Shown one piece after another: positions 12,375-24,110 of a DNA stretch of 64,000 nucleotides. This stretch comes from Megalobrama amblycephala (lineage: Eukaryota > Chordata > Actinopteri > Cypriniformes > Xenocyprididae). Within the stretch, counting starts at the first letter, position 1, and each line of letters begins with the position of its first letter. The stretch spans positions 6,023,513 through 6,087,512 of the forward strand of contig NC_063062.1 of NCBI RefSeq assembly GCF_018812025.1, given 5' to 3'. The notes under the pieces were generated by a model. The model was not told the DNA's origin. It did no database searches and worked only from the letters and a program-made list of their open reading frames with translations. The translations under genes were made by a program, and so were the position numbers.

Positions 12375-13030
12375 TGATGACATAATCTGGATTACATATT
12401 CAGATTTCAAAGATTAAGTACTTGTAATTAGATTATATATCTTTTAAAATATTCATAATAAGACTACTTAAAAAAAAAAAAAAATGTATTATCACAATGG
12501 CACTAAATTATTCATAACTCATTGATTCTCCCTATGCTCTTAAATTTATAGTCATGTGACTGTCACAGAAAACTGAGACCCACATCTTTTGATCCGGATT
12601 TACAGATATCATTTCACATTCAGGAAGTGTTTTCTCAACATTCCATATCTAATCAGCTCCTGCTGAACACAATTATTATTTGAATTATCACTCAGTGAGT
12701 CATTTAACCATGTATTGCTGTCTTCAGATGCAATTTTCTGTAAAGCTTTTGAAACTATATGTATTGTGACAAGCATTATACAAATAAATGTGAAATTAAT
12801 TTAATTTAATTGAATGTGAATAATAAAATTTAGCTCACAGTTCTTTGATGTTGTCACACAACATGCAGGTAAACAAATAATTAAAAAATATATATTTTTC
12901 AGTAAGTGTTCGATTTTGATTGTTTTAATATTATTATTATTATTTTTTTTTTTTTTACTAACTACAATTTCTGTCATGTAATTTGGAGTCAGTAACCAAC
13001 TACAATTTGTAAGAAATCTCCCCAGCACTG
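12375..13030. repeat. Degraded hAT-like element (CAGTGCTGGGG-type right end)
   Basis: The right end CCCCAGCACTG, with preceding 'caactacaatttgtaag', resembles the terminal sequence of fish hAT MITEs related to 5339-7025. The left half ('gattaagtacttgtaattag') is mirrored only weakly. The boundary on the left is a guess. Confidence 0.4.
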
Positions 13031-13044
13031 TTCTGAGCCATACT

Positions 13045-13118
13045 AATTCAGGGTGATTGGGACACTTTTCCCCACAGAGTTGTTTCAATGGCAAAAAGTG
13101 TCCCAATCAACCTGAATT
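13045..13118. other. Compact 74-nt hairpin (pre-miRNA-sized)
   Basis: A 25-nt arm at 13045-13069 pairs with 13094-13118 with a single mismatch, around a loop of about 24 nt. Arm motifs: GATTGGGACACTTTT and AAAAGTGTCCCAATC. The size and shape resemble a microRNA precursor, but I recognise no known miRNA. It could equally be a tiny inverted-repeat element. Confidence 0.5.
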
Positions 13119-13985
13119 CACCCCTATTTTGTGTTTAATTTATTTATTATTTGTTAATGGGCATGATTCGGTGGTTTACAGATGAAAATAAAGAAAGAAG
13201 GAAATTGAAGAACAAAGGTAGATCAGATCTTACTGTACATTTCCTGTATAACCGCAAAGCAAATTCATGAAAACCTCAATCACCTTTACCCCTGGTGAAC
13301 TGAACGCAAATGAAAAGAGAACCATATAAAATATCTCGACACGTCTCTATATGGAATACAAATGTGGAAGTGAAGGTTTCCCAAAACAATCCAGAGCGTG
13401 TTACAAACAGCCAAAAAAGAATCCGAAGTGTTTACAGCCCTGAGGGTGAACCGCAACACCAATCAAATAGAACGTTCCACTATTGCTTCTTATTCCTTAT
13501 TCACCCAGCTCAGCCCTGAATGTCAAACTGCCTCAACTCTCATACTCTCTCTCTCCTGCCTCCAGTCATGGCAGACACTGGGAAAATAACAACACATCTA
13601 AATACTGAGGTCGAGCAGCTGTGCGCATTTCCAGACAACACGGCTGCAGCAGTGAACCTGCAGGTGGATTCATTCTGATTAGCACTTTAATTGAATTCAG
13701 TCCAAGTTCACATATTGACATGCTGCAGTCAATGCATACATATTTTTTCAATCTTGTTTTTTGGGATTACAATAGAACGGGATCTTATTTCTCATTTCCT
13801 GGTTTCACGCGGCTTTGTTTGTGAATTATATGCATCCTGAGTCTAAAATTTTCACTAAACATGTTTTGATTCGCTGAATACTTCAAAGGCTTTACATCTG
13901 ATTCAGGTTCATGAATCATTTCATTTGTGTTCTAAAAATGAATCAAAGTGACAGTTCACTAAAACTTGAAAATGAAAGTTCTCTC
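13119..13985. other. Intronic sequence, nothing recognised
   Basis: Apparently non-repetitive DNA. Open frames of 60-70 codons lack exon-like splice boundaries. Confidence 0.5.
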
Positions 13986-13997
13986 ATATCTTTCTTT

Positions 13998-14001
<4 letters not shown>

Positions 14002-14034
<33 letters not shown>
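14002..14034. repeat. (AT)n microsatellite
   Basis: About 16 TA dinucleotides, following 'ctttcttta'. Confidence 0.95.
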
Positions 14035-14039
<5 letters not shown>

Positions 14040-14132
14040 CGAAATCCTCTTTTGAAGAAAAAGTCAATGACATGAGGGTAAATAAATGATGCTATAACAG
14101 TCTCTCAGTGCATGAGTTTTGAACATGCAGAT

Positions 14133-15903
14133 TTAAAGGGATTGTTCATCCAAAAATGAAAATTATCCATGATTTAGGCCATCCTTAAAAATATTTTGGT
14201 TTGAAGTAACAGTAAAAAAAAAAAAAAAGGGTCGGTAGGTAGGTCTATTTATTTATTTTTTTCAAGTTTCAATGTAAAAAAAAAAAGTACAATTTTGGTG
14301 ATGGTGATTACGTAGGTATGAATTTAAACAAATTAGCATATCGTGACGTCACTGACTGGGTCTTTCAACCCGTGCCTTCGGGCGCAGCCGTGTTTCCACT
14401 GTCGGCCCTAAAGCGGGCGTGCTAGTGCGTGCCAGGGCCAGTCGCGTTTCCACTGTCACTTCCGGGGCTTGATCGTGCCTCATCGGGGGTTCCTCGGGGC
14501 CAACGGCCCGGGTTTTTCGGCCCGCCGTATACCTTGGTCCAAAGCGGGCCAGCTCGGGCTTGAGGAGGGAGTGGTTACGAACAAAGGCGGAGTTTATCTG
14601 TGTGTGGAGACGGAGGCGCCGATGATTACATGTAGGTTACCAGCTAACACCAACATTAAAGACTTTTAAAATCATTTTAGCTCAAAACTCACTTTCAGTC
14701 AGCAGCAAGTGTTTTAAATAACTTATGTTTGTGATCCGATGTGGATTCTGATCACCAAGACTATGCGCGCTATTACCATAGTAAACATGGTAAATACGAC
14801 GGCTTGAAGAAATCAGACAAATATACGTAGGCTATCATAATCATGTAATTATTTTATCTGTCAGCACGTCTCGTCTCTCAACGGGTTGAGACGAAGCGAA
14901 CGCACCGGCCATAGTGTGACATCCATAGATGACGTCACGGGTTTTTATTTAAAAGAAAGAACGTAGCCTTCGTTTGTATGTAAGCCTAGGCTATTTATAC
15001 ATTTACAATACTTACTAAAATATAATTAATATTATTTTATTGCTTTTGTATTAGTTGTTTGAAGAGTAAAAAAAAAAATTAAAATGGTCGGTCTTAACGC
15101 AAATTTACAACCGGCAAGTCGGTCGGACTTAAAGCAAAAAAAAAAATACAAATTTGAGTCGGTCCTAAATTGACAGGGTCGGTCGGGTTACGGCAAACAA
15201 GAATATTTTTAAGGATGGCCTTACTCACCCTCAAGCCATACTAGGTGAATATGACTATCTTCTTTCAGACAAACATAATCGATAAAATATATATTTTAAG
15301 ATATATTTAAAAATTTCCTTAGTCCTCCAAGGTTTATAATGCTTGTGAATGGGGTGGCCGCGTTTTGAAGTCAAAAATAATGAGTCCATCCATAAAAAAG
15401 TAACCCATATGACTCCAGGGGGTTAATAAAAGTCTTCTGAAGCAAAGCGATGCGTTTTTGTAAGAAAAATATCCATATTTAAAACTTTATAAATTCAAAT
15501 AACTAGCTTCCGGCGGACAACCATTGTGCGTCAGGTCAAAGGATACTCTTCTGCCGCAAATTGACTTGCGCATTCTGTGTATGGTCGTCCGCCGGAAGCT
15601 ATTTATTTGAATTTATAAAGTTTTAATATTTAATATAGATTTTTTTTTTTTTTTTTTTTACAAACAGGCATTGCTTCGCTTCAGAAGGCCTTTATTAACC
15701 CCCTGGAGTCATATGGGTTATTTTTTTATGGATGGATGCATTATTTTTTACTTCAAAACAGGCCCCCCCCCATTCACAACCATTATAAACCTTGGAGGAC
15801 TAAGGATATTTTTAAATATATCTCCATTTGTGTTCATCTAGGACGGCTTGAGGGTGAGTAAATCATGGGATAATTTTCATTTTTGGGTGAACTAACCCTT
15901 TAA
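14133..15903. mobile_element. TTAA-flanked foldback MITE split by a nested element
   Basis: TTAA is at both ends (14133-14136, 15900-15903), with inverted ends AAAGGGATTGTTCATCC and GGTGAACTAACCCTT. The inner arms mirror each other: 'ccagggggttaataaaag' near 15416 with its complement near 15695, and the AGCTTCCGGCGG near 15505 with its complement near 15590. The left arm is interrupted at 14177 by the element ending at 15220. Relatives are at 28771-29566 and 36289-36709. Confidence 0.8.
14174..15223. mobile_element. Nested PIF/Harbinger-like element with TTA target duplication
   Basis: The element 14177-15220 starts GGCCATCCTTAAAAATATTT and ends with its inverse, AAGGATGGCC. It is flanked by TTA on each side (14174-14176, 15221-15223). 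Removing it restores the host foldback motif 'gatttactcaccctcaagcc', which is intact in relatives. The interior has GC-rich segments and repeated GGTCGG motifs but no transposase. A TTA duplication is typical of PIF/Harbinger. Confidence 0.8.
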
Positions 15904-16772
15904 TATACTGATATGGACCTTATTTCTCTTATCAAAACAGTTTAGTCTCAGGATAATGCTAACTGTTTAACATAATAAACAGATAATACAAAGGCTGTCA
16001 TAAAAAGACACTTACAGGCAAACAAAAGGTCACACGCTCGTTGGGCTGTGCCAACAGCAGTGTAAAATGTTAACATTCCCCGAAATGAACGGGCACATTG
16101 TTGCAGCTTGTGAATATATCTGGGGTTGTGAATCGGCTTTGCTATCTGTAATTGGTGTCAATTGGTGGTGAACTGTTCAGAGAACGGAAAGAATGGCCAG
16201 AGCTGGTGAAATGCTAATTCTCAGAGATTCATTCTCATTCCGAACACGAGCCTCTGTGCCTCTATCCCCCGCAGTACGACGCGCAGCCACACACAGAGAT
16301 GAAACAAGAAAAGTTGCATGCAGATAATTGTGTATCTCCTCCAGAGTCAGCAAGGTGCTTCCTACAGTTTTCTATAATTACTGTAACATAACTCTTCCAG
16401 ACCTAAAGGTAAATACCTAAAATAGAAGAGGCTTTCTCTGGCCCCTCCATGCCATCTCACTGACTTCAGTGAGGATTCTAGTGTTTTCCTGGTAATTAGT
16501 TTAGACGAAGGTAAGTAAAGAGGGTGCAGTGGTAACAGCAGAATGAACTAAACATTCAAACTGGAAGTCATAATTAAAACAAACATGCTTCAATACAGCA
16601 ACAAAAAACCTAAACGATTCTGTTTCTGTACTGATCTTTGGGGGGATTCTTCAATTAGAGAGATGTATTTGTACAGTAGTATGATTTATTTATTTACGGT
16701 TTACTTTTAGACATTCTACTAACTATAAGTATCTTTGCAACTACATGTCAACTAGCAGTCATTAGAGTCTGC
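15904..16772. other. Intronic sequence, nothing recognised
   Basis: Mostly unique-looking sequence. No exon or RNA gene seen. A partial 'gacattctactaactataag' motif near 16710 belongs to the 17347 repeat family. Confidence 0.5.
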
Positions 16773-17340
16773 TTAAAGGTGCCCTAGAATCAAAAATTGA
16801 ATTTAACTTGGCATAGTTGAATAACAAGAGTTCAGTACATGGAAATGTCATACAGTGAGTCTCAAACACCATTGTTTCCTCCTCCTTGTGTAAATCTCAT
16901 TTGTTTAAAAGACCTCCAAAGAACAGGTGAATCTCAACATAACACAGACTGTTACGTAACAGTCGGGATCATTAATATGTACACCCCCAATATTTGCATA
17001 TGCCAGCCCATGTTCAAGGCATTAGACAAGGGCAGCCAGTATTAACGTCTGGATCTGTGCACAGCTGAATCATCAGACTAGGTAAGCAAGCAAGAACAAT
17101 AGCGAAAAATGGCAGATGGAGCAATAATAACTGACATGATCCATGATATCATGATATTTTTAGTGATATTTGTAAAGAGAGAATCGGTGCATAGTTAATG
17201 ATGCCCCAAAATAAGCAGTTAAAAAAATTAATTAAAAAAAAATCTATGGGGTATTTTGAGCTGAAACTTCACAGACACATTCAGGGGACACCTTAGACTT
17301 ATATTACATCTTGTAAAAACTGGTTCTAGGGCACCTTTAA
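16773..17340. mobile_element. TTAA-flanked element with AAAGGTGCCCTAGAA ends (internally deleted copy)
   Basis: Starts TTAAAGGTGCCCTAGAA and ends TTCTAGGGCACCTTTAA, with TTAA at both ends. It aligns closely with 26400-27712 but lacks an internal segment of about 0.4 kb after 'gatatttgtaaa', and lacks the hAT foldback found in that copy. Non-coding. Confidence 0.85.
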
Positions 17341-17346
17341 TATCTG

Positions 17347-17557
17347 ATAGCACTTTATTTTGATGGTCTTGCACCAGACATTCTACTGACTATAAGTAAC
17401 TTTGCAAGAACATGTCAACTTATTCAACTAACCCGAACCCTAACACCTAACCCTAACCTAACAGTCTACTATAGTATCTAATGAGAGTTACAAAGTAGTT
17501 ACAAAGTTACTTATAGTTGGTAGAATGTCTAAAGTGGACCATTAAAATAAAGTTTAA
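17347..17557. mobile_element. GCACTTTATTTTGATGG-type small MITE
   Basis: The left 'gcactttattttgatgg' and 'gacattctactgactataag' are mirrored on the right by 'cttatagttggtagaatgtc' and 'accattaaaataaagt'. A relative lies at 20624-20808. It contains short CCCTAA/CCTAAC runs in its centre (17430-17460), which resemble telomere repeats only superficially. Confidence 0.65.
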
Positions 17558-17579
17558 CCTAATCTTTTTTTGTTTCTCT

Positions 17580-18407
17580 TTAATTTCGTCTTGGGATAGT
17601 TTACCCAAAAATGAAATTTCTGTCATTAATTACTCACCCTCATGTTGTTCCACACCCGTAAGACCTTCGTTCATCTTCGGAACACAAATGAAGATATTTT
17701 TGATGAAATCAGATGGCTCAGTGAGACCTGCATTGCCATCAAGACTATTAACACTTTCAGACGCCCAGAAAGCTATTAAAGACATATTTAAAACAGTTCA
17801 TGTGACTACAGTGGTTCAACATTAATGTTTTGAAGCGACAAGAATACTTTTTGTGCACCAAAAGAAAAACAAAATAACAACTTTATTCAACAATATCTAG
17901 CGATTTTAAAACACTGCTTCATGAAGCTTCGAAGCTTTGCAAATCTTTTGCGCTTATCAAACTGCCAAAGTCACGCCCCCCCAGTGGTGAACCATCTACT
18001 GAAATCACGTGACTTTGTCACTCTGAACCACTGATTTGAAACAAAAGATTCGTAAAGCTTCATGAAGCAGTGTTTTCAAATCGCCCATCACTAGATATTA
18101 TCATAAAGTCGTTATTTTTGGGGGGTTTTTGGCGCACAAAAAGTATTCTCAACACTTCAAAACATTAAGTTTGAACCACTGTAGTCACATGAACTGTTTT
18201 AAATGTCTTTAGTAGCTTTCTGGGCATCTGAAAGTGTTAATTGTCTTGATGGCAATGCAGGTCTCACTGAGCCATCGGATTTTATCAACAATATCTTACT
18301 TTGTGTTCCGAAAATGAACGAAGGTCTTACGGGTGTAGAACAACATGAGGGTGAGTAATTAATGACAGAATTTTTTGGGTTCATTTTTGGATGAACTAAC
18401 CCTTTAA
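17580..18407. mobile_element. TTAA foldback MITE (same family as 2575-3368)
   Basis: The right end GATGAACTAACCCTTTAA is clean. The left end is altered (TTAATTTCGTCTTGGGATAGT). The arms pair for about 400 bp: 'aaaacactgcttcatgaagc' near 17910 mirrors 'gcttcatgaagcagtgtttt' near 18056, and 'gtgactacagtggttcaac' mirrors 'gaaccactgtagtcacatg'. Confidence 0.8.
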
Positions 18408-19171
18408 TGGTATTGAAATATCAGTTTGCCAGAATTCTATTGCTATTTGTAATACATTGTATACTTTGTACTTTTTCCAAAGAACTTCCAAAAATAAACA
18501 TATTATCATTTATTTTATTGTGTCTACAATTTGTAATTTTTTTAATAGTCAAGAACAGCTGTACCAAATGCTTCTGCCTACTATCATGCTAAGAATTTTG
18601 AAACCCCCCCCCCATATATTTATTTATAGGATGACAGAATAACTTGATTTTGAAAAATCATATATGTCATTAAATCAGAAGCTTTTCCATCATGAACTAA
18701 AAAGGACCTTTATTACATGTTCGTATTTAAAAATATAAAATCATTTCATTTTTTATTTTTATAAATTAAAGTTTATTGACTGCTATCTAACTTCTTGTGT
18801 CAGTAACATCCAAGTCATTATTTTTGCTTTAAAAAGTGTGTGTGTGTGTGTGTGTGGGGTCATTAACATCACACATTATGCCACAATACAGTTGAAAGTT
18901 GATCAAGGCCATGATCAGATCTTTTTTCCAGGTTATGTGATGAATATTTTAACATAGACTAGAAAAGCTTCCTTTCAAAATTTCAAGTAGTAAAATGTGC
19001 CCTTAACTAAAGAATCACATAAAAGTAATGAGTGAGTAATGTCATGAGTAATCATGCAAGCGGCAAACGCTATAGGCCATAATCATTAGTGTATCATTAG
19101 TGTTTAGGCCAAGTTTCTGTGGTTAGCTTTTGTATTTATTCAGTTTAACACATCAGCGTAAAAGGTCTCAC
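18408..19171. other. Intronic sequence with a short (GT)n
   Basis: Includes a short (TG)n at 18836-18856 and a poly-C run at 18604-18612. No gene or clear repeat. Confidence 0.5.
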
Positions 19172-19253
19172 GGTGGCCTGTTGTTTCTCTGCACGTTCAG
19201 CTGCATCATCCAGTTGTTTCTGCAGAGCTGCCTGGAGTGACTTCATCTCATCC
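19172..19253 (-). CDS. luzp2: luzp2 coding exon (coiled coil)
   Basis: An 82-bp exon. On the minus strand the acceptor is TCTCTCATTCACAG and the donor is GTGAGACC, both good matches to consensus. It starts by completing an Arg codon split with the upstream exon (AG|G), then encodes DEMKSLQAALQKQLDDAAER and AEKQQAT, ending in phase 0. The pattern of Leu/Ala at heptad positions continues the coiled coil. It corresponds to the LUZP2 stretch I recall as 'REEMKSLQEALQNQL'. It is flanked by large repeat-filled introns. Confidence 0.88.
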
Positions 19254-19546
19254 CTGTGAATGAGAGAGACAGAGGCACAGAGAAAAACAAATGGAAAACA
19301 GTGAATAAGAGTGCGCAGGGGGATAGTGATCACAACTCTAAGGGCTTACTTTCTATCTTAAATGTGTGATATACATGTTCTACAACACACATACATTCAT
19401 GCCATTTCTGCACATGAACACAACCAAAAATTCATCAACATCTGACCAATATCAATAAATAAAGGCCCATGACAAATAAAATATTTTTATGTAAATCAAA
19501 TAAAATGTTTGTATGTTTGAATGTTTTTGTAAATCAATACACACTA

Positions 19547-20018
19547 CCATATGATAGTTTTCTAAAGTACTGACCGCGATACCAAGTCGGTACTGAAAAT
19601 TAAAAGATTTGACGCTTTGAGCGGATTCGTAAACACCTCTGATTGGCCTTTGTGTTCACATGCTCATCAGATATGTCTGTGATTGGCTACAATGATCAAT
19701 ACATGGGAGCGTTTGAAAGCTCACAGAAATGTTTGAATTTGAAAGCATTTTGAAAGCGGGACCGGTCCACTGATAGACGCCTGCTTTGAAACGCTCCCAT
19801 CTGTATCTGTGTAAGCGCTCGGTGAAGAGCGTCATTGATGTCTATTTACAAAATGTTTTTGAAGTTTTTGATCATTGTAGCCAATCACAGACATATCTGA
19901 TGAGCTTGTGAACACAATGGCCAATCAGAGGTGTTTATGAATCCGCTCAACAGCACTCAAAGCGTCACATTTTTAACATGGTATCTAAGTCGGTACTTTT
20001 GACAACACTACTATATGA
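19547..20018. mobile_element. hAT-like foldback with near-perfect 8-bp target duplication
   Basis: The element 19555-20010 has inverted ends: the right end AAAAGTACCGACTT reads outward as TAGTGTTGTCAAAAGTACCG, and the left is a diverged version. The arms mirror 'ctctgattggcc' and 'cagatatgtctgtgattggc' near 19640-19685 with 19880-19930. The flanks are CCATATGA and CTATATGA, an 8-bp duplication with one mismatch. Confidence 0.75.
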
Positions 20019-20623
20019 TGCAGGGTTTGCCCAGGGTTTGACAAATGACAAATATTGTGAATTGATTATGAACGCTATACCCTTTACAAAACTAAAAAGA
20101 CTAAAATATAATTAGCTGCATTGTGCAGTACAAACAAATTTGCTGTGTATCAATATTTTATGTCATTAGAATTGTTTGCAATTTACTATAATCTGGGAGT
20201 TATTGCTCACTAAATGTTCAGAAGGTTCAGAATGTTCATTTGGTCATTCAAACAGTCATGAAAAAACAAAACAGAATAATTAAATAATTAAATGGAGATA
20301 AATGGGCAAGGGGGGAGGGGCAAGATTGAACTTTTTTCCCTGTGGTGAAAATTCACCAAACTTTGCATTCATGCGAGGTCTGTGGCTAATTGCATTCTCT
20401 GTAATTTTAGGATGGATGGGATGTATGGTTGCCTAGCAACTAGTGGATAAATGTGCAATATTCATAACATCAGCTCCACTACAGTGTTTGAGCTCAAGAC
20501 TTAATATTTCACATGAGACTCATTCTCCTTATGGGGAACAACTTTGCCTCAAGGACCACCAAGTTCCACCATAAAGATGTTTTTCACTATTTGACATTTC
20601 AGGCAAAGACTTTATTAAAGGGT

Positions 20624-20808
20624 AACACTTTATTTTGATGGTCCACTTTATTCTACTGACTATAAGCAACTTTGCAACTTCATGCCAACTTACAACTTCA
20701 GGTCTTCTATAAAGTCTAATACTCTAATGAGAGTTAGCTGACATGTAGTTGCAAAGTTTCTTATAGTTAGTAGAATGTCTAAAGTGGACCATCAAAATAA
20801 AGCATTAT
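20624..20808. mobile_element. Small MITE inserted in a Tc1-like remnant
   Basis: Starts GGTAACACTTTATTTTGATG and ends 'accatcaaaataaagcattatc'. Inner arms are 'ttctactgactataagcaac' against 'cttatagttagtagaatgtc'. Tc1-type coding similarity resumes directly to the right, so the element probably interrupts that older copy. Confidence 0.65.
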
Positions 20809-20839
20809 CATCAGGATCAAACTGTGAAAGAATGGTTGG

Positions 20840-20946
20840 GAGGGAGTGAATTGGCACCTCTGAGTCCAGACCTTAAATTCACTGAAAGTCTTTGGGATGT
20901 GCTGGAGGTGATTTTACAGAGTGCTTGACTCTTGCATTGTCAATAC
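20840..20946 (+). pseudogene. Tc1-like transposase C-terminal remnant
   Basis: In the frame starting at 20848 the translation reads ELAPLSPDLKFTESLWDVLE. It resembles the conserved 'SPDLNPIENLWDVLE' block around the third catalytic residue (Glu) of Tc1/mariner transposases, here with N-P-I changed to K-F-T. Only about 30 codons are recognisable and the upstream catalytic Asp regions are not visible, so it is a fossil. Confidence 0.55.
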
Positions 20947-21434
20947 AAGATCTTGAGCAAAAATTCATGCACCTCTTGATGGAAATACATGTTGTGATGT
21001 CCTGATGGTGACAAAGTGTTGAAATTTCCTTTCTAAATTACCTTCTCTTGAAGCTTGAAGTTTTTCAATACACATGTATGGGAGGGCTCTGTTCAGCTTG
21101 CTTAAAATGTAACACATTTCATTTGTTTATATGACAAATGTATTGTCATGGATCTAGATATTGTGTAGGATTGTCAATGCAACTTCATCTTCACAAAAGG
21201 GCACTTAGGGTGCAAAGCAGCCACAAGGGCTTGACTCACAAGGACCTTCTGAATCATGAAATGACAAAAAGGACAGCCTAAAGTTGTGTTGCATTAACAG
21301 ACACAGACATGTGAAGGTCACAAGACCACAAGCCTCCATCAAGTGCACCATTTGGGTCATTTCTCTTTCATCTACTTTATGATGTCTTCTTATACCCACT
21401 GGATTCTATTATTTGCTGCTTGCAGAATTTTATA

Positions 21435-21455
21435 GTTTTTTTTTTTTTTTTTTAG
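21435..21455. repeat. Poly-T tract
   Basis: An uninterrupted T run of about 21 nt. Confidence 0.9.
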
Positions 21456-21958
21456 TTTAATGAAGTATTAAGTCATACTTATTGCTTATTAAATGACTCA
21501 TTTATATCAGCACGTAGCTTAAATTCTAAAAGAAATGGGATCCAAAAGATTGAGACCACCAGTGAAAATGCCTTCATCTAATTTAATATATTTCTATTTT
21601 AAATTATATTATCATTTCAACAATTTTAATGAAAAAATAAATTGAAAAATTAAGAGAATTCCAGGATTTTTCTGTATTTAATACCTTCTAAAACATCAGA
21701 AACATTCACAACACAGGCTCATTGTAAAAACATGCCTGTGGTGACATCTCTGCAAAAAATTACACAAAGTGAAATGTCCAGTGAGTGCCGGTAAAAGCGT
21801 GTTCAGATGTATCCAAAACAGATTAATATGAATCCGGCAACATTTTGCTATGCTGGTTGTTGTAAGTCGTGGCAGTTCAGAAATGAAATGTCTGGTGAGT
21901 GGTGCTAAAAGTTAATGCTCTATCACGTTTTAAAATAGCAAAGCACCTACACTAAACC

Positions 21959-23060
21959 TAGTCTCACCCTCAGGCACCAACAAACCATTGGCTGAACATC
22001 TGATGCATATGGCACACTAAATGGGAAACACTTCAGGAGTTTTGAAGTCTGTTTGAATTCTACAGGATTTCCAGGAGACGTGTGTTCCACCTGGAAACAA
22101 AGCCGTCGTGACGCTAAACTCCCTCATGGAAGAAGAAAGCTGTCATGTTTACAACTGGTATTAAGATGCGTTTTGTTCGATCGTATCACGAGTAGACGAG
22201 GGAGACACATTCCCGTTTACACCTGGTGTTTTAAACCGACTCTTTTGTCCACTTTCAACCACTTCTGATTTCTTTGAGGGGAGGGTTTATGGGCAGGTAA
22301 ACATACAGGTTTTTTCAGATCTTTTGATCTAATGGACAAAATAAGCTCATGCAATTTGAACAAGACTGGAGATGAAAAACAGATGGAGAGCATCAGCTTT
22401 AATTTCTGCTCTGACAGCCACAAGACCGGCTGAACGCTGTGAGTGTGAGTTAGAAATCAGGAATGGTGAGAGAACATTGTGCTTGGTACATTTTTCGTCT
22501 TCAAACCAAACTTGGGTCTCCAGCTGAAAAAGTTCAAATCCCGTCTGGCTAGAGCGCTTCCCATAATGTTTATGCATTAAGTCAGTAGGCAGAGAGCAGG
22601 CGGTCTTTTGTGGCTGTTCGAACACATTTGAGCATTTATACTACAGTCAAATGCATTTTCGACTACCTCTGGAAGTGCTCGAAAGTGGACAAGCTCAAAA
22701 CATTTTAGACCCCGTTTACACCTGTATTTAGCATCGTCCACTTGTAATCCAATCGACCAAAACTCATCTTAATACCAGGTGTAAACAGGGTCAATGAGCG
22801 CTTATCAGGATCAACTAAATGATGGATTTTCAAATGTATCTGAAGTTTGCGGCATAGACTCTTTGAAATACGTCCAAGAGCTTTACTCGCCAATCGGTTA
22901 TAGTAGGGTATAGTAATGATGCTGAACAAAACTAACAATGATTGGTTGCATTACATGTCAGTCAGATGCCCTCTTGGGCAGTCCTTTGTCATTGAAAGCT
23001 GCTATGGAGTCCAGACCTTCTGCCGTCAGTCTGAAGATCTTACTACACAAGACTACCCTA
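21959..23060. repeat. Dispersed repeat copy 2, interrupted by a nested element
   Basis: Homologous to 9066-9544 at both ends. 'aaacaaagccgtcgtgacg' is near 22090, and 'gagtccagaccttctgc' with 'gtcagtctgaagatctt' near 23010. The middle is expanded by 22150-22790. Ends read AGTCTCACC and AAGACTACC. Confidence 0.7.
22150..22790. mobile_element. Nested element with ACCTGGTATTAAGATG inverted ends
   Basis: The left 'tttacaactggtattaagat' is mirrored on the right by 'catcttaataccaggtgtaa'. Right of it the sequence resumes the copy-1 host text ('tcaatgagcgcttatcagg' against 'acaatgagcacttgtcagg' near 9260). Copy 1 therefore gives the empty site. No transposase is visible. Exact ends are uncertain by a few bases. 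Confidence 0.65.
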
Positions 23061-23511
23061 AACCTAACTGATAGCTGTAAGCAAGAGATAAAAACACATT
23101 TGCTGAAGCAACCATGCCATTTTAGCTTCCTTCTATGAAACTTTGAGCTCTTTTATCGAGTGGCATGACTTGAGTTTCATGGGATCGTACCTGAGTGTTC
23201 AGTTTGTTCAATTCTGTACCAAGTGAGTTACCGAGCAAATGTACTTTTTTGAAAAAGGCATATGGAGCTGGTTATGTGATTCAAACTTCAAAATGTATTC
23301 ATTTACAAATCATGCACTATTATAAAAGTGTTTTGTGGTCATAATATAGTATTGTGCAAGGAACTACAAGAAAATAAGTCTTTATTAATCAATAATCTGC
23401 TCCTTTATTCATAATTTATGTGAAAAGGAATAAAAGTCATTGGCATTTTACTGCATCTGGTGTTTATTTCAGCTGGAAACTGCAGTGAATTGGATTTATA
23501 GCCACGTTGTA

Positions 23512-24110
23512 AACAGGGCTTGACATTAACACCCGCCAACCCGCCAAATGCGGATGGATTTCAGCAGTGGTGTGTAACGCAGTCACTCCTACTAGCCACT
23601 TTGGCAGGTTGAATTTTATATATAATATATATTTTATATAATATAGTTGACACACAAACCCGCCTCCCCTCACTCACTCATTTCATTTGCACTTAATGAA
23701 TATTGTTGGTGTTACAGGGCTTGAATTTCAGTGTGAGATTTCACGTATTGCACATAATTTTACTCAATCCCGAAGATTTTATGCTCACACCCAAAGTGCA
23801 CGAGCATAAAACCACCTCTTAGTACTAAATTGAGTTATTTTTCCCAGCTTATCTAGCTTAAACAAATACACACAAAATAATGTCAACATGCAGGTCTTGG
23901 TGAATATTCATGTAAACACAGTCAGTTATGTTTTAAGCGAAAGCAAACAGTATAATGAATCCGTGCGTCAGGTCTTAAAGTGACAGCAGCCTAATACACC
24001 TGCTGCCAAAATTATGAGATAATATTAATAATATAAATATGTCAAAATTGTGGCCAGTGAAAATGCTGAGTGGCTAGTAAGACACGTTTTTATCAAAATA
24101 AATATTTCTA
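23512..24110. repeat. Possible degraded element (GGGCTTGACATTAAC start)
   Basis: 'cagggcttgacattaacacc' and 'gctagtaagacacg' resemble the ends of a common fish hAT-type repeat. A short TATATAATATA stretch lies at 23618-23644. The right boundary is uncertain. Confidence 0.35.

Noticed and set aside
17430..17462. Interstitial telomere repeat
   Set aside because: Only a few irregular CCCTAA/CCTAAC units in the centre of a MITE, with no TTAGGG array.
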